A stretch of DNA of 64,000 bases, taken from NCBI GenBank assembly GCA_963819075.1, contig CAWFUP010000002.1:558001-622000 (forward strand), read 5' to 3'. Source of the DNA: CAVQBJ01 sp963819075. GTDB taxonomy: Bacteria > Actinomycetota > Thermoleophilia > Solirubrobacterales > Solirubrobacteraceae. The position numbers were made by a program, and so were the translations under genes. The notes beneath the pieces were generated by a model, which was given only the letters and a program-made list of their open reading frames with translations, did no database searches and had not been told where the DNA came from. Below, in pieces: positions 50,834 to 59,273 of this stretch (position 1 is the first letter of the stretch; every line of letters starts with the position of its first letter).

Positions 50834-52159
50834 TCACACCTGCTGAATGAGGGTGCTGAGCACCGAGTCGAGGGTGTTCAGGGCCTTGGCGGCGGCCTCG
50901 TAGCCGCGCTGGTAGCTGAGGAGGTTGGTCATCTCCTCGTCGATCGACACCCCGGAGACGCTCATGCGCTGGCTCTGGACGGCATTCACGAGGGCTTGCG
51001 AGTTCGTCTGCGTGTTCGTGGCCGACTTCACGTCGCTGCCGACCTGCGCGATGAGCGCGTTGTACGTCGCGTCCGCGGTATCGGCAGCGCTGCCCGGGAG
51101 CTCGCTGACGGCGAGCGCGACCGAGTTGTCGCCGGTCGTGGTCACGGTCGAGGCGGTGACGCCGGCGGCCACGGCGATGTCGGATGCGCCGGTCCCGCTG
51201 AAGAAGTTGTACGGCGTGGCGGAGGAGGCGGCGTCGGTGATGCCGTTCACCGTGGAGATGAGGTCGCTGGCGACGGTGTTCAGCTGGCTGAGGTAGGGGC
51301 TGATCGCGCCGGTGGCCGTCGTGTCTGACAGGCTGGCCAGCGCGCCGAGCTCGCCTCCGGTTGCCGCCGTGGGCGTCGGCGGGGGCCAGTTGACCGTCGT
51401 TCCGTTGACGAGCGGCGTGGCGTTGCCGCCGAAGGTGATCTGCAGCAGGCCGTTCCCGGGATCGGTGACCGACACCGTGCCGAGCGAGGACATGTCGTCG
51501 ATCAGGCTGTCGCGCTGGTCTTCGAGCGTGTTCGGGCTCTGGCCGGCTCCGAGCTGCTGGTTGATCTCCCCGTTGAGCTTGGCGATCTGGTTGGCGTCGC
51601 TGGCGAGCTGCCCGTTGGAGGCCGTCAGGTCGGACAGCTGCGTCCCGGCCTGGGTCTGCACGGTCTGCAGCTGCGTGTAGAGCGAGTTGAACTGGCTGGC
51701 CAGCGACTTGGCGTTGTCGACGAGCGACTCGCCGGCGGCCTTGCTCGTCGGGGCGTTGGCCAGGTTCGCCCACGCGTTGTAGAAGGACGTCATCGCCGCG
51801 GACAGTCCGTTTGTCCCCGGCTCGTTGAACGACGTCTGCGCCTGGGTGAGCGACGTGACCATCGCGTTGGCGTTGCCGAGCCCGGTGTTCTGGGCGCGGT
51901 ACTGGATGTCGAGGAACTGGTTGCGGATCCGGTTGATCGTCGTGGCATCGACGCCGCTGCCGAGGTTGACCGCGCCGCCGTTGACGCTTGACTGGACCTG
52001 CAAGGGCAGCGGAGCGCTCGCGCTCAGGTCAACGGTCTCGCGCGAGTATCCCGGGGTGCTGGCGTTGTCGATGTTCTGGCCGGTGGTGTCGATCGCGATC
52101 TGCTCGGCCTCCAGGCCGCGCAGCGCCGTGTCGTATCCGGTGAAGGTGGGGATCGTCAC
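50834..52159 (-). CDS. flgK: Flagellar hook-associated protein 1 (FlgK)
   Basis: A 441-residue hook-associated protein. The N-terminal rod/hook signature A-L-R-G-L-E-A-E-Q-I-A-I-D-T-T-G-Q-N-I-D-N-A-S-T-P-G-Y-S-R lies near 12-40. The C-terminal E-E-M-T-N-L-L-S-Y-Q-R-G-Y-E-A-A-A-K-A-L is the matching coiled coil. The start is GTG. Followed by flgL two bases later. Confidence 0.93.
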   Translation of the reverse strand: MTIPTFTGYDTALRGLEAEQIAIDTTGQNIDNASTPGYSRETVDLSASAPLPLQVQSSVNGGAVNLGSGVDATTINRIRNQFLDIQYRAQNTGLGNANAMVTSLTQAQTSFNEPGTNGLSAAMTSFYNAWANLANAPTSKAAGESLVDNAKSLASQFNSLYTQLQTVQTQAGTQLSDLTASNGQLASDANQIAKLNGEINQQLGAGQSPNTLEDQRDSLIDDMSSLGTVSVTDPGNGLLQITFGGNATPLVNGTTVNWPPPTPTAATGGELGALASLSDTTATGAISPYLSQLNTVASDLISTVNGITDAASSATPYNFFSGTGASDIAVAAGVTASTVTTTGDNSVALAVSELPGSAADTADATYNALIAQVGSDVKSATNTQTNSQALVNAVQSQRMSVSGVSIDEEMTNLLSYQRGYEAAAKALNTLDSVLSTLIQQV

Positions 52160-52164
52160 GGCCG

Positions 52165-52707
52165 TCAGACCTCCAGATCCAGGACGCGCCGCTGGCGGGG
52201 TCCCGCTGACGCGGCCGCCGGAGAGCGATCCCGGTGGTAGGCGCCGGACCCCTCGCCGCCGACCAGACGCAGGAGGTGGTCAAGGAAGGCGAGCTCCTGC
52301 TGCATGAGCGCGCGGTTGATCGTGTGCTCGCGCTTGACCTCCTCGAGCAGGCCCCGCAGCTCGGCGCTGCGCTCGCGGGCCAGGCCGGCGGTCGGGCCGT
52401 CCAGGAGCCGCGTGAGCAGCTCGAGCGTCACCGACGCCGACGTCACCCCGAGGCGTGTGCCGGCGCGCTCGAGCAGCTGCGACCGTGTCTGCTCGACCGT
52501 CACGCGGCGCTGCATCTCGACCTGCATCGCCCCCGCGTGGCGGACGACCGTCTCGACATCGCGCTCGCGGATCGCCGCCCCCTGCTCGAGCACGATCTGT
52601 AGGAGTCGCTGCGCGGAGGCGACCTGGCTGTCGAGATGCGCGATCAGATCGTCGCCGAGCCGGGCGTCGATAAAGCCGAGCGCGTGCTCGTCGGTGACCG
52701 CGCTCAT
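52165..52707 (-). CDS. flgN: FlgN-like flagellar export chaperone
   Basis: A 180-residue, mostly helical protein directly upstream of flgK, the standard position of the FlgK/FlgL chaperone. Long heptad-like helices (L-D-S-Q-V-A-S-A-Q-R-L-L-Q-I-V-L-E-Q, then L-R-G-L-L-E-E-V-K-R-E-H-T-I-N-R-A-L-M-Q-Q) fit the FlgN family. The last 25 residues are basic and disordered. It overlaps the preceding gene by four bases. Confidence 0.8.
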   Translation of the reverse strand: MSAVTDEHALGFIDARLGDDLIAHLDSQVASAQRLLQIVLEQGAAIRERDVETVVRHAGAMQVEMQRRVTVEQTRSQLLERAGTRLGVTSASVTLELLTRLLDGPTAGLARERSAELRGLLEEVKREHTINRALMQQELAFLDHLLRLVGGEGSGAYHRDRSPAAASAGPRQRRVLDLEV

Positions 52708-53138
52708 GCCGTCGCCTCCCCAGCGGTCGGCGAGGTTGCCTTCGAGGTCGCCGGGTTGTTGATGGCGGGATCGATCGACGCGGCCAGCGTGTCGGCGAGG
52801 TTGCCGAGCCCACCGCTGCCCATGATGCTCGACGTCAGCGCGCCCGGCAGCAGCTGGGCGGACTCACTCGCCGCCGGACCTGAGCCGAGCAGGCTCGAGG
52901 AGTCGCTGCTGTCGCCGGAGCTGTCGCCGGAGCTGTCGCTCGCTGTGGCGCTCGCCGTCAGCTGCTGTGCGAGCTCGTTGACGAGCACCTGCTCGAACTG
53001 CAGCGCCGTCGCGTACGCCTGCTGGGCCTTCGCTCCGCCGCTGCGGATGTTGGCGGGCTCGGTGGCGGGATTGATCGCCGGTGCGGCGCTGCTCGTCGTG
53101 AGCGCGCCGAGGGAGGCGAGGAGGTCTGGAGTGCTCAC
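52704..53138 (-). CDS. FlgJ-like rod-binding protein (no hydrolase domain)
   Basis: A 144-residue protein between flgG and flgN. The segment A-Q-Q-A-Y-A-T-A-L-Q-F-E-Q-V-L-V-N-E-L-A-Q-Q-L, then G-S-G-P and L-A-D-T-L-A, resembles the rod-binding N-terminal domain of FlgJ, in which F-E-x-x-L-V-x-x-L precedes the second helix. No wall hydrolase domain is attached. The NlpC/P60 gene at 24764 may supply that activity. A Ser/Asp-rich insert lies in the middle. Confidence 0.65.
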   Translation of the reverse strand: MSTPDLLASLGALTTSSAAPAINPATEPANIRSGGAKAQQAYATALQFEQVLVNELAQQLTASATASDSSGDSSGDSSDSSSLLGSGPAASESAQLLPGALTSSIMGSGGLGNLADTLAASIDPAINNPATSKATSPTAGEATA

Positions 53139-53869
53139 GACTTCACCGCGTCGGCCGTCTGCATCATCTGCTGCTGCAGCTTGATCGCCTCGCTGTCGAG
53201 CGAGTAGCTGCGCTGCGCGTCCATCATGGCCACCATCTCGGTGCTGATGTCGACGTTCGAGGCCTCGAGCGCCCCCTGGCGCACCGTCGTGCCGGTCACG
53301 GCGCGCACCGCGCCGCTGCCCGCCGTCGGGGTGTAGGTGGTGTTGCCGCCGGCCGCCAGCTGCGCCGGGGCGGGCACGGTGACGATGGCAAGCTTGCCGA
53401 GCGTGCGCCCGGCACCGCTGACCGTGCCGTCGGGCCCGATTGAGATCTGACTCTCCGACACGTTCTTGGGCACGGTGATCGGAGGCTGTACCAGCGAGCC
53501 GTCGGCGGTCGTGAGCTGCCCCGATGCGTCGAGCCCGAGCGCGCCGTTGCGAGTCAGGCCGGTCGAACCGTCGGCGCGGCGGATCTCGAGGTAGCCCGGC
53601 CCGTTGAGCGCGACGTCGAGCGTCCGTCCGGTCTGCTGGATCGCGCCCTGCGCCTGGCTGGTGCCGAGCTGCGTCAGCGCGGCGCCGGCCCCGGTGGCGA
53701 CACCCGCGCCGCTCGTGCTGCCGGCCGGACTGTAGAGCAGGTCCTGGAAGCCGAGACGCTCAGCCTGGTAGCCGTCGGTGTCCGCGTTCGAGATGTCGTT
53801 GCTGATCGCGTCGAGGCGCTGCTGCTGCGCGGCCATCCCGGCCGCGGCCGAAAACAATCCTGCCACCAT
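53135..53869 (-). CDS. flgG: Flagellar rod/hook-basal-body protein FlgG-like
   Basis: A 244-residue rod protein. The N-terminus G-M-A-A-Q-Q-Q-R-L-D-A-I-S-N-D-I-S-N-A-D-T-D-G-Y is the rod signature. The G-P-G-Y-L-E-I-R-R block, then L-T-R-N-G-A-L, is FlgF/FlgG-specific. The C-terminal S-N-V-D-I-S-T-E-M-V-A-M-M-D-A-Q-R-S-Y is complete. AGGGAA precedes the ATG. It is the first gene of the unit running to csrA and has its own FliA-type promoter. Confidence 0.88.
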   Translation of the reverse strand: MVAGLFSAAAGMAAQQQRLDAISNDISNADTDGYQAERLGFQDLLYSPAGSTSGAGVATGAGAALTQLGTSQAQGAIQQTGRTLDVALNGPGYLEIRRADGSTGLTRNGALGLDASGQLTTADGSLVQPPITVPKNVSESQISIGPDGTVSGAGRTLGKLAIVTVPAPAQLAAGGNTTYTPTAGSGAVRAVTGTTVRQGALEASNVDISTEMVAMMDAQRSYSLDSEAIKLQQQMMQTADAVKS

Positions 53870-53945
53870 GAGCGTTCCCTATGTCCGGGGAGCCCGGCCT
53901 CCGCAGCGTGCGGTCCAGCCCTTGAGCTCCTTCTCGTCTGCCCCG

Positions 53946-53972
53946 TGATCGGCGGGCAGCGGGGGAACTTGA
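53946..53972 (-). promoter_or_regulatory. FliA-type promoter of flgG
   Basis: On the minus strand: TCAAGTTC (53972-53965), 11 bases, GCCGATCA (53953-53946). It lies in the 109-bp flgF-flgG gap and leaves a leader of about 70 bases before the flgG ATG. The match to the sigma-28 layout is strong. Confidence 0.72.
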
Positions 53973-53978
53973 GCCGGG

Positions 53979-54668
53979 TCAGCCACTGATCGACCCGACC
54001 GAGGTCGCTCCACGCTGCATCGTCTGGTCGAACGTCTGCAGCGCCTTCTGGCCGGCGTCGTAGGACTGAAGCGCGTCGATCATATTGACCATCGTCTGGG
54101 TGGGATCGACTCCGGACCCCTCGAGCATCCCCGCCTGCGCCAGGCCGGCCGCCTTGCCGGCGGCCGCGCCGGCGAACAGGTTGTCGCCCTGCTTGCTGGC
54201 GTTCGGGACGTTGAACACGCCGAGCGAGCTCGCCGGCACCGTGCCGGAGGCGCCCACGGCGATCGTGCCGCCGCCCTGACCGAGGACCGGGTTGCCGTTC
54301 TGGTCGACGAGGAGCCCGCCCGCTCCGGTGCCGAACTGGCCGTCGCGGGTGTAGCGCACCCCCTGAGCGGTGCGAACCCCGAAGAAGCCGGCCCCGGCAA
54401 TGCCGAAGTCCAATGGGTCCTTGGTCGGCTGCAGCGGCGCGGGGGTCAGATCGGTCACCGTGCGACTGATCTGCACGCCCGTGTCGAGAACCCCGACCTG
54501 CTTCCGGGTCGAGGAATTCTCGAGCAGCAGCTGGTCGAAGCTGCTCTGCGAAGACTGGTCGGGCTTGTAGCCCGGCGTGGACGCGTTCGCGAGGTCGTTG
54601 GTGAGCTGGTCCTGGCGCACCTGCTCGGCGAGCATGCCCGTTGCGGCGATCTGTAGACCTGGGTCCAT
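53979..54668 (-). CDS. flgF: Flagellar proximal rod protein FlgF-like
   Basis: A 229-residue rod protein. The N-terminal R-Q-D-Q-L-T-N-D-L-A-N-A-S-T-P-G-Y-K signature is followed by D-F-G-I-A-G-A-G-F-F-G-V-R-T and Y-T-R-D-G-Q-F, the FlgF/FlgG block. The C-terminal V-D-P-T-Q-T-M-V-N-M-I-D-A-L-Q-S-Y-D is complete. Preceded by GAGGAG. Divergent from fliK over only 40 bases. Confidence 0.85.
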   Translation of the reverse strand: MDPGLQIAATGMLAEQVRQDQLTNDLANASTPGYKPDQSSQSSFDQLLLENSSTRKQVGVLDTGVQISRTVTDLTPAPLQPTKDPLDFGIAGAGFFGVRTAQGVRYTRDGQFGTGAGGLLVDQNGNPVLGQGGGTIAVGASGTVPASSLGVFNVPNASKQGDNLFAGAAAGKAAGLAQAGMLEGSGVDPTQTMVNMIDALQSYDAGQKALQTFDQTMQRGATSVGSISG

Positions 54669-54678
54669 CGCTCCTCAG

Positions 54679-54705
54679 TGATCGGCGGTGCGCGATCATC
54701 CTTGA
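54679..54705 (-). promoter_or_regulatory. FliA-type promoter of flgF
   Basis: On the minus strand: TCAAGGAT (54705-54698), 11 bases, GCCGATCA (54686-54679). The flgF ATG is only 10 bases further on, so the leader would be very short and the GAGGAG would sit at the transcript start. The match in sequence and spacing is otherwise excellent. Confidence 0.6.
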
Positions 54706-54708
54706 GGG

Positions 54709-55281
54709 ATGCAGCCACTGACCGTCGACATCGCGCTCCTGCGCGCGCTCGAGACACCGGAGCTCAAGCTCGCGCCCGGACGGGCGCTGATGGCGCGCGT
54801 GGTGACCCAGGAGGCCGGTCGCGGGCAGATCACGATCGCCGGTGCGAAACTCGACGCGCAGCTGCCGTCAAGCCTGCGTGCGGGCGACGAGCTGCGCCTG
54901 ACCGTCAAGGAGGTTACGGCCGACCGGGTCGTGCTGGCGATGAACCAGCCGGTGCAGGCGCCGGCGACGGCGACCGAGCCGCCGCCGGTTCGTCCCGAGG
55001 ACGCGGACGGGTCGGACTCCGACGGCACGTCCGACCACGAGGGTCGGGAGACTCAGACCGTGTCGCTGCGGTACCCCGCGCCGGCGCTCGGACCGGTCGA
55101 CCTGCGCTTCGAGCTCGACGAGGACTCGTTGCGGATCACCGTGGCGCTGGCGCCGGGCGAGCCTTTCGCGTCGGCGCAGGCCGCGGCAGCGCAGCTGCGC
55201 GGATCTGTCACCGAGGCGACGAATCGCTCGGTCACCGTGTCCGTCGTCCCGCGGCGGGAGCCGCTCGATCTCTATGCCTGA
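54709..55281 (+). CDS. fliK: FliK-like hook-length control protein (short)
   Basis: A 190-residue protein. Residues 25-85 form a small beta domain (L-M-A-R-V-V, then G-R-G-Q-I-T-I-A-G-A-K-L-D-A-Q-L-P). A Pro/Asp-rich linker follows. Residues 120-185 resemble the FliK C-terminal domain (L-R-Y-P-A-P-A-L-G-P-V-D-L-R-F-E-L, then L-R-I-T-V-A-L-A-P-G-E). It is much shorter than usual FliK, which normally acts as a ruler of 300-400 residues. It overlaps fhlB by eight bases. The assignment is by motif and context. Confidence 0.65.
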   Translation: MQPLTVDIALLRALETPELKLAPGRALMARVVTQEAGRGQITIAGAKLDAQLPSSLRAGDELRLTVKEVTADRVVLAMNQPVQAPATATEPPPVRPEDADGSDSDGTSDHEGRETQTVSLRYPAPALGPVDLRFELDEDSLRITVALAPGEPFASAQAAAAQLRGSVTEATNRSVTVSVVPRREPLDLYA

Positions 55282-55591
55282 TCGCCCCGATGCGCCCGAT
55301 GATGGATCCGCCCGGCGCAAGCGCGCGACGGCGCTCGGCTACGAGCCGGGCGACCGTGCCCCGCGCGTGGTGGCCACCGGGGCCGGACTCCTCGCCCAGC
55401 GCATCATCGACAGCGCCCGCGAGGCCGGCGTGCCGGTGCGGTCCGATCCGGCGCTCGCCGAGGCGCTCGCGGCGCTCGACCTCGGCCATGAGGTACCCGA
55501 GGCGTTGTGGGTCGCGGTGGCCGAGACGCTCGCCTGGGCCTACCGTCTCGACGAGAAGGCCCGCCGCGGCGTCGGCCGCGGCGGCGCCTGA
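55274..55591 (+). CDS. fhlB: FhlB: stand-alone FlhB cytoplasmic-domain-like protein
   Basis: A 105-residue protein matching the C-terminal cytoplasmic domain of the export-gate protein FlhB. The segment A-T-A-L-G-Y-E-P-G-D-R-A-P-R-V-V-A-T-G-A-G-L-L-A-Q-R-I-I, then A-G-V-P-V-R-S-D-P-A-L-A-E-A-L, is diagnostic. The N-P-T-H autocleavage motif and membrane helices are absent, as in other FhlB proteins. It probably modulates substrate switching with the adjacent FliK-like protein. Confidence 0.85.
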   Translation: MPDRPDAPDDGSARRKRATALGYEPGDRAPRVVATGAGLLAQRIIDSAREAGVPVRSDPALAEALAALDLGHEVPEALWVAVAETLAWAYRLDEKARRGVGRGGA

Positions 55592-55601
55592 CGGCGGGCC
55601 G

Positions 55602-56411
55602 TCAGGCGACTTCGGAGAAGAGCAGCTCGTCCTCGTTGAGGTACTCGCGCAGCGTGCGCTTGAGCTGCGTGTGGATCTGGCACACGCGGCTCTCGGACAC
55701 GCCGAGCACGTCGCCGATCTCGCGGAGCGTCAGGTTCGTCACGTACAGGAGCACGGCCACCTGGCGCTCGCGCTCGGGCAGCCGCGCGAAGGCGGCACGG
55801 AAGCGCTCCTTGGCCTCGCTGACCGCCGTTGCGTGCTCGGGGTCGGCCTGTAGGTCGGTGCTGGCCAGCGTGTCGATGCGCTCGATCTTCGTCTCGTCGT
55901 CGCCGGTCACGAGCGTGTTGAGCGAGCCGACGTCGGAGACGGCGACCTCGTCCATGCGGCGGGACATCTCCTCGACGGTGGTCCCGAGGGCGTCGGCGAG
56001 CTCGTCCTTGCTCGGGCGCCGTCCGTACAGGCCGATGAAGCGTTCGCGAGCCTGGGCGATGTCGCGCTCCCAGCGGCGCACCGAGCGCGGGGCCCAGTCG
56101 TGACGACGCAGCTCGTCGAGCACCGATCCGTGGATACGCGTCCAGGCGAACTGCTCGAGCGTCGCGCCCTTCTCGGGGTCGAAGCGGTCGATCGAGCGAA
56201 TGAGCGCCTCCAGGCCGCAGGAGATGAAGTCCTCGACGTCGCAGCGGGCCGGGATCTCGCGCACCTTCTTGTAGACGATGTACTTGACCATCGGAGCGAA
56301 CGTGAGGACGAGGCGGTCTCGCACCCGAACGTCTCCGGTCTCCTTGTACTGCCGCCAGAGCTTCAGGGAAGCCTCGGCGGAGATACGCCCGTCGCGGGTT
56401 TTCACGCTCAC
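55602..56411 (-). CDS. fliA: Flagellar sigma factor FliA (sigma-28)
   Basis: A 269-residue sigma-70-family factor. Region 2 contains L-V-L-T-F-A-P-M-V-K-Y-I-V, D-V-E-D-F-I-S-C-G-L-E-A-L, and G-A-T-L-E-Q-F-A-W-T-R-I-H-G-S-V-L-D-E-L-R-R. Region 3 has R-R-P-S-K-D-E-L-A-D-A-L-G. Region 4 has L-T-L-R-E-I-G-D-V-L-G-V-S-E-S-R-V-C-Q-I-H. The R-I-x-G-x-x-L-D-x-L/L-R-R pattern is typical of FliA/WhiG. The start is probably GTG at 56411, 11 bases after GGAG; GTG at 56405 is an alternative. It should read the promoters listed here. Confidence 0.93.
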   Translation of the reverse strand: MSVKTRDGRISAEASLKLWRQYKETGDVRVRDRLVLTFAPMVKYIVYKKVREIPARCDVEDFISCGLEALIRSIDRFDPEKGATLEQFAWTRIHGSVLDELRRHDWAPRSVRRWERDIAQARERFIGLYGRRPSKDELADALGTTVEEMSRRMDEVAVSDVGSLNTLVTGDDETKIERIDTLASTDLQADPEHATAVSEAKERFRAAFARLPERERQVAVLLYVTNLTLREIGDVLGVSESRVCQIHTQLKRTLREYLNEDELLFSEVA

Positions 56412-56609
56412 GTTGATCGTTACTCCGTATTCGAGGGGGAAAGCAACCGCGGCAGGTATCGGCGGTTGTGCGACGACCACGCAAGCGAGTCGGGCGGCGC
56501 CCGTACATCCGTCCAGACGCGGTGCAGGGCGGCGTGCGGAGGGCGACAGATCGGCGTTGCCCTGTCGGCCTGCAGCGGGGCCGTTTCGCGCCGATCCGAC
56601 AGATCGCAC

Positions 56610-56636
56610 TCAGGTCCGCGGCGGGCCTGCCGATGA
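56610..56636 (+). promoter_or_regulatory. FliA-type promoter of the TPR glycosyltransferase
   Basis: TCAGGTCC (56610-56617), 11 bases, GCCGATGA (56629-56636). The ATG is 32 bases after the -10. One -35 position (G for A) differs from the other sites. Confidence 0.6.
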
Positions 56637-56667
56637 CTGGGCCACCCTCCTTCCGGGTTGCCCCACG

Positions 56668-59103
56668 ATGGCTCTACGACTCACTGGATCCACGCTGCCT
56701 CCCGCCGCTCCGCTCGGAGCGAGCGCACTGGCCGCGCGCGCCGGGGCGCTGCTCGATGCCGGCGACCTGACCGGCTACCGCGAGCTGTTCGCCCGCGCGG
56801 CCGAGCACGAGAACCCACACGAGTGCTACCGCGCGCGTAAGGCGATGCTCGAGCAGGGCCTGGCCGCTGCCGGCCGGTCGCCCGCCGCTCGGGCCGCCAA
56901 GATCTTCCTGCTCGTCGCCGGCGCGGCCACCGACGTCCTCGAGGAGCAGCCCTGCGAGCCGGTGCTGCTCAACCTCGCCGGCGTCGCCTTCTACGAGCTC
57001 TGGAGCCTCGACGCGGCGAAGGCGCTGTTCGAGGCGGCTCGGCGCCTCGATCCCTCCCTCGCTCACGTCGGGCGCAACCTGAGCGAGGTGTCGCGCCGCC
57101 GGCGTCAGCGCACCTCCGGCCGCCGGCCGCTCGACGCCCCCCTGGCGGCGCTCGTGCGGCGCGCTGGCACGGTGGCCAGCCGGGCCACGCCGGCCACCGG
57201 GCTGCGCCTCAGCCTCTGCATGATCGTGCGCGACGAGGAGGAGATGCTGCCGCGCTGCCTCGCCGCGGTCGCCGACGCCGTCGACGAGATCATCATCGTC
57301 GACACCGGATCGGTCGATCGCACGATCGAGATCGCGCGCTCGTTCGGGGCGCAGGTCCTCGAGCGCGAGTGGACCGGGTCGTTCGCCGACGCTCGCAACG
57401 CGTCCTTCGACGCCGCCAGCGGCGACTGGATCCTCTACCTGGACGCCGACGAGGTGCTCGTAGCCGACGATGCGGCGAAGCTGCGCGGCCTGACCGGGCG
57501 GACCTGGCGCGAGGCCTTCTATCTCGTCGAGACGAACTTCACCGGGGATATGACCGACGGCACGGCCGTCACCCACAACGCGCTGCGCGTCTTTCGCAAC
57601 CGCCCGCAGTACCGCTTCGAGGGACGTCTGCACGAGCAGATCGCCCAGCACCTGCCGGCCGGACTGCCCGAGCGGCTCGAGCAGAGCTCGATCCGTGTCG
57701 AGCACTACGGGTACCTCGGTGCGGTGCGCGACGCGAAGGAGAAGTCGCGGCGCAACATCGACCTGCTGCTCGCCGCGCAGGCCGAGAGCGACCGCCCGAC
57801 GCCGTTCCTGCACTTCAACCTCGGCTCGGAGTACGCGGCCGCCGGTGACGCTCCCGCGGCGCTCGGCGAGTTCGAGTCGGCGTGGCGCCTCATTCAGGCC
57901 GAGTCCGACGACGGGAGCGCCTACGAGTTCACGCCGTCGCTCGTCTCCCGCCTCGTGAAGGCGCTGCGGATCTGCGGACGCCCGCAAGAGGCGATCGATC
58001 GCGCCAATGAGGGACTGCGCCTGTTCGAAGGCTTCACCGACCTCGTGTACGAGCAGGCCACGTCTCTGCTCGCGCTCAACCGGAGCGACGAGGCGATCGC
58101 GCACTTCGAGCGCTGCATCGAGATGGGCGACGCGCCGTCTCGCTATACCGCCACCGTCGGGTGCGGCACCTATCTGCCGCGCATCGCGCTGGCCGAGCTG
58201 CAACTGAACCGGGGCCAGGGCGAGCCGGCCCGCGAGCTGCTCGACTGGTGCATGGAGACGCATCCCGGCTTCTTCGGCACCGTGCTGCCGTACGCGACGG
58301 CGCTGCTGCGCTGCGGCGTCGAGCCCGACGCCGTCGCCGCTGACGTGGAGGGCCGCGTCGCCGAGCTGACGCCGACCGTGCGCTTCATGCTCGGGACGGC
58401 GCTCTTCGAGGCCGGTGCCGGCGAGGCCGCCGAGGAGCAGTATCGGCGCGTGCTCGAACGCCAGCCGCACAGCGCCCAGGCGCGCATCGGCCTCGGCGAG
58501 GTCCTCCTCTACCAGCGCCGCTACCTCGACGCCGCGACCGAGGCGGCGCGGCTGCCGGCCGACGACCCCCTCGCCGCCGTGGCCCTGCGGACCGAGCTGT
58601 TCGGCCGCCTGGCCGGCGGCGATGTCGACGGCGCGGCGCACGCTCTCGACCGGGCCCGCGTGGCGCTCTCACCCCCTGAGCTCACCCTGTTCGCCGGGTG
58701 GGCCGACCTCGCCGCCGGTCGGGCATCGACTCGCGCGCTCCCCATCCCGGCGATCGAGCTGCTCGGAACGGTCCTGGAAGCGCTCCTGCGCGTCCACGAG
58801 TTCACCGTGTTCGAGCTGCTCGTCGTCGGGCTCCTTCGCCCGAGCGAGGTGCCGCAACGCGAGCAGCGCGAGCTGCTCGCCGGCATGTACCTGCGTCAGG
58901 GCTTCCTGAAGTCCGCCGCCGAGGAGTGGATGGCGGTGTGCCAGCAGACGGCCGATGCCCGCGCGCTCGTCGGCCTCGCCCAGGTCGCCTTCGCGCACGG
59001 GCAGCCCGAGAATGCGGTCAGTTTCGCGCGCGAGGCGCTCCGACTGGAGCCGAGCAACGCGATCGCCCGCACGCTCGCCGATGCGGCGCCGCTCGCCGCC
59101 TAG
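56668..59103 (+). CDS. GT2 glycosyltransferase with TPR regions, probable filament glycosylation
   Basis: An 811-residue protein. An N-terminal helical region (1-165) precedes a GT2 domain at about 175-400: L-S-L-C-M-I-V-R-D-E-E-E-M-L, I-I-I-V-D-T-G-S-V-D-R-T, and the metal-binding Y-L-D-A-D-E (D-x-D). The rest is TPR-like repeats (for example A-A-A-G-D-A-P-A-A-L-G-E-F-E-S-A). Such TPR-GT2 proteins modify proteins or surface glycans. Its position between fliA and fliD with a FliA-type promoter makes flagellin or hook glycosylation the best guess. No clear ribosome site precedes the ATG at 56668. Confidence 0.8.
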   Translation: MALRLTGSTLPPAAPLGASALAARAGALLDAGDLTGYRELFARAAEHENPHECYRARKAMLEQGLAAAGRSPAARAAKIFLLVAGAATDVLEEQPCEPVLLNLAGVAFYELWSLDAAKALFEAARRLDPSLAHVGRNLSEVSRRRRQRTSGRRPLDAPLAALVRRAGTVASRATPATGLRLSLCMIVRDEEEMLPRCLAAVADAVDEIIIVDTGSVDRTIEIARSFGAQVLEREWTGSFADARNASFDAASGDWILYLDADEVLVADDAAKLRGLTGRTWREAFYLVETNFTGDMTDGTAVTHNALRVFRNRPQYRFEGRLHEQIAQHLPAGLPERLEQSSIRVEHYGYLGAVRDAKEKSRRNIDLLLAAQAESDRPTPFLHFNLGSEYAAAGDAPAALGEFESAWRLIQAESDDGSAYEFTPSLVSRLVKALRICGRPQEAIDRANEGLRLFEGFTDLVYEQATSLLALNRSDEAIAHFERCIEMGDAPSRYTATVGCGTYLPRIALAELQLNRGQGEPARELLDWCMETHPGFFGTVLPYATALLRCGVEPDAVAADVEGRVAELTPTVRFMLGTALFEAGAGEAAEEQYRRVLERQPHSAQARIGLGEVLLYQRRYLDAATEAARLPADDPLAAVALRTELFGRLAGGDVDGAAHALDRARVALSPPELTLFAGWADLAAGRASTRALPIPAIELLGTVLEALLRVHEFTVFELLVVGLLRPSEVPQREQRELLAGMYLRQGFLKSAAEEWMAVCQQTADARALVGLAQVAFAHGQPENAVSFAREALRLEPSNAIARTLADAAPLAA

Positions 59104-59145
59104 CCGCGCCGAACGGGCGGGTGTCGGACGTTGCGGGGCGTCGCC

Positions 59146-59172
59146 TCAAGTTCTGGTGCGCTCGTTCGATAA
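59146..59172 (+). promoter_or_regulatory. FliA-type promoter of flaG-fliD
   Basis: TCAAGTTC (59146-59153), 11 bases, TTCGATAA (59165-59172). The -10 core CGATAA equals the enterobacterial one. The leader to the ATG at 59274 would be about 95 bases and contains two AAGGAG-like blocks. Confidence 0.68.
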
Positions 59173-59273
59173 CGGTGCACAGGAGGATTTCAAGGAGAAA
59201 CCTAGCCATCCGACGGACGCGCAGGGGTGCGAGCACCCCGGCGCTTCGCAATTCAAGGAGGAATCGCACCGTC

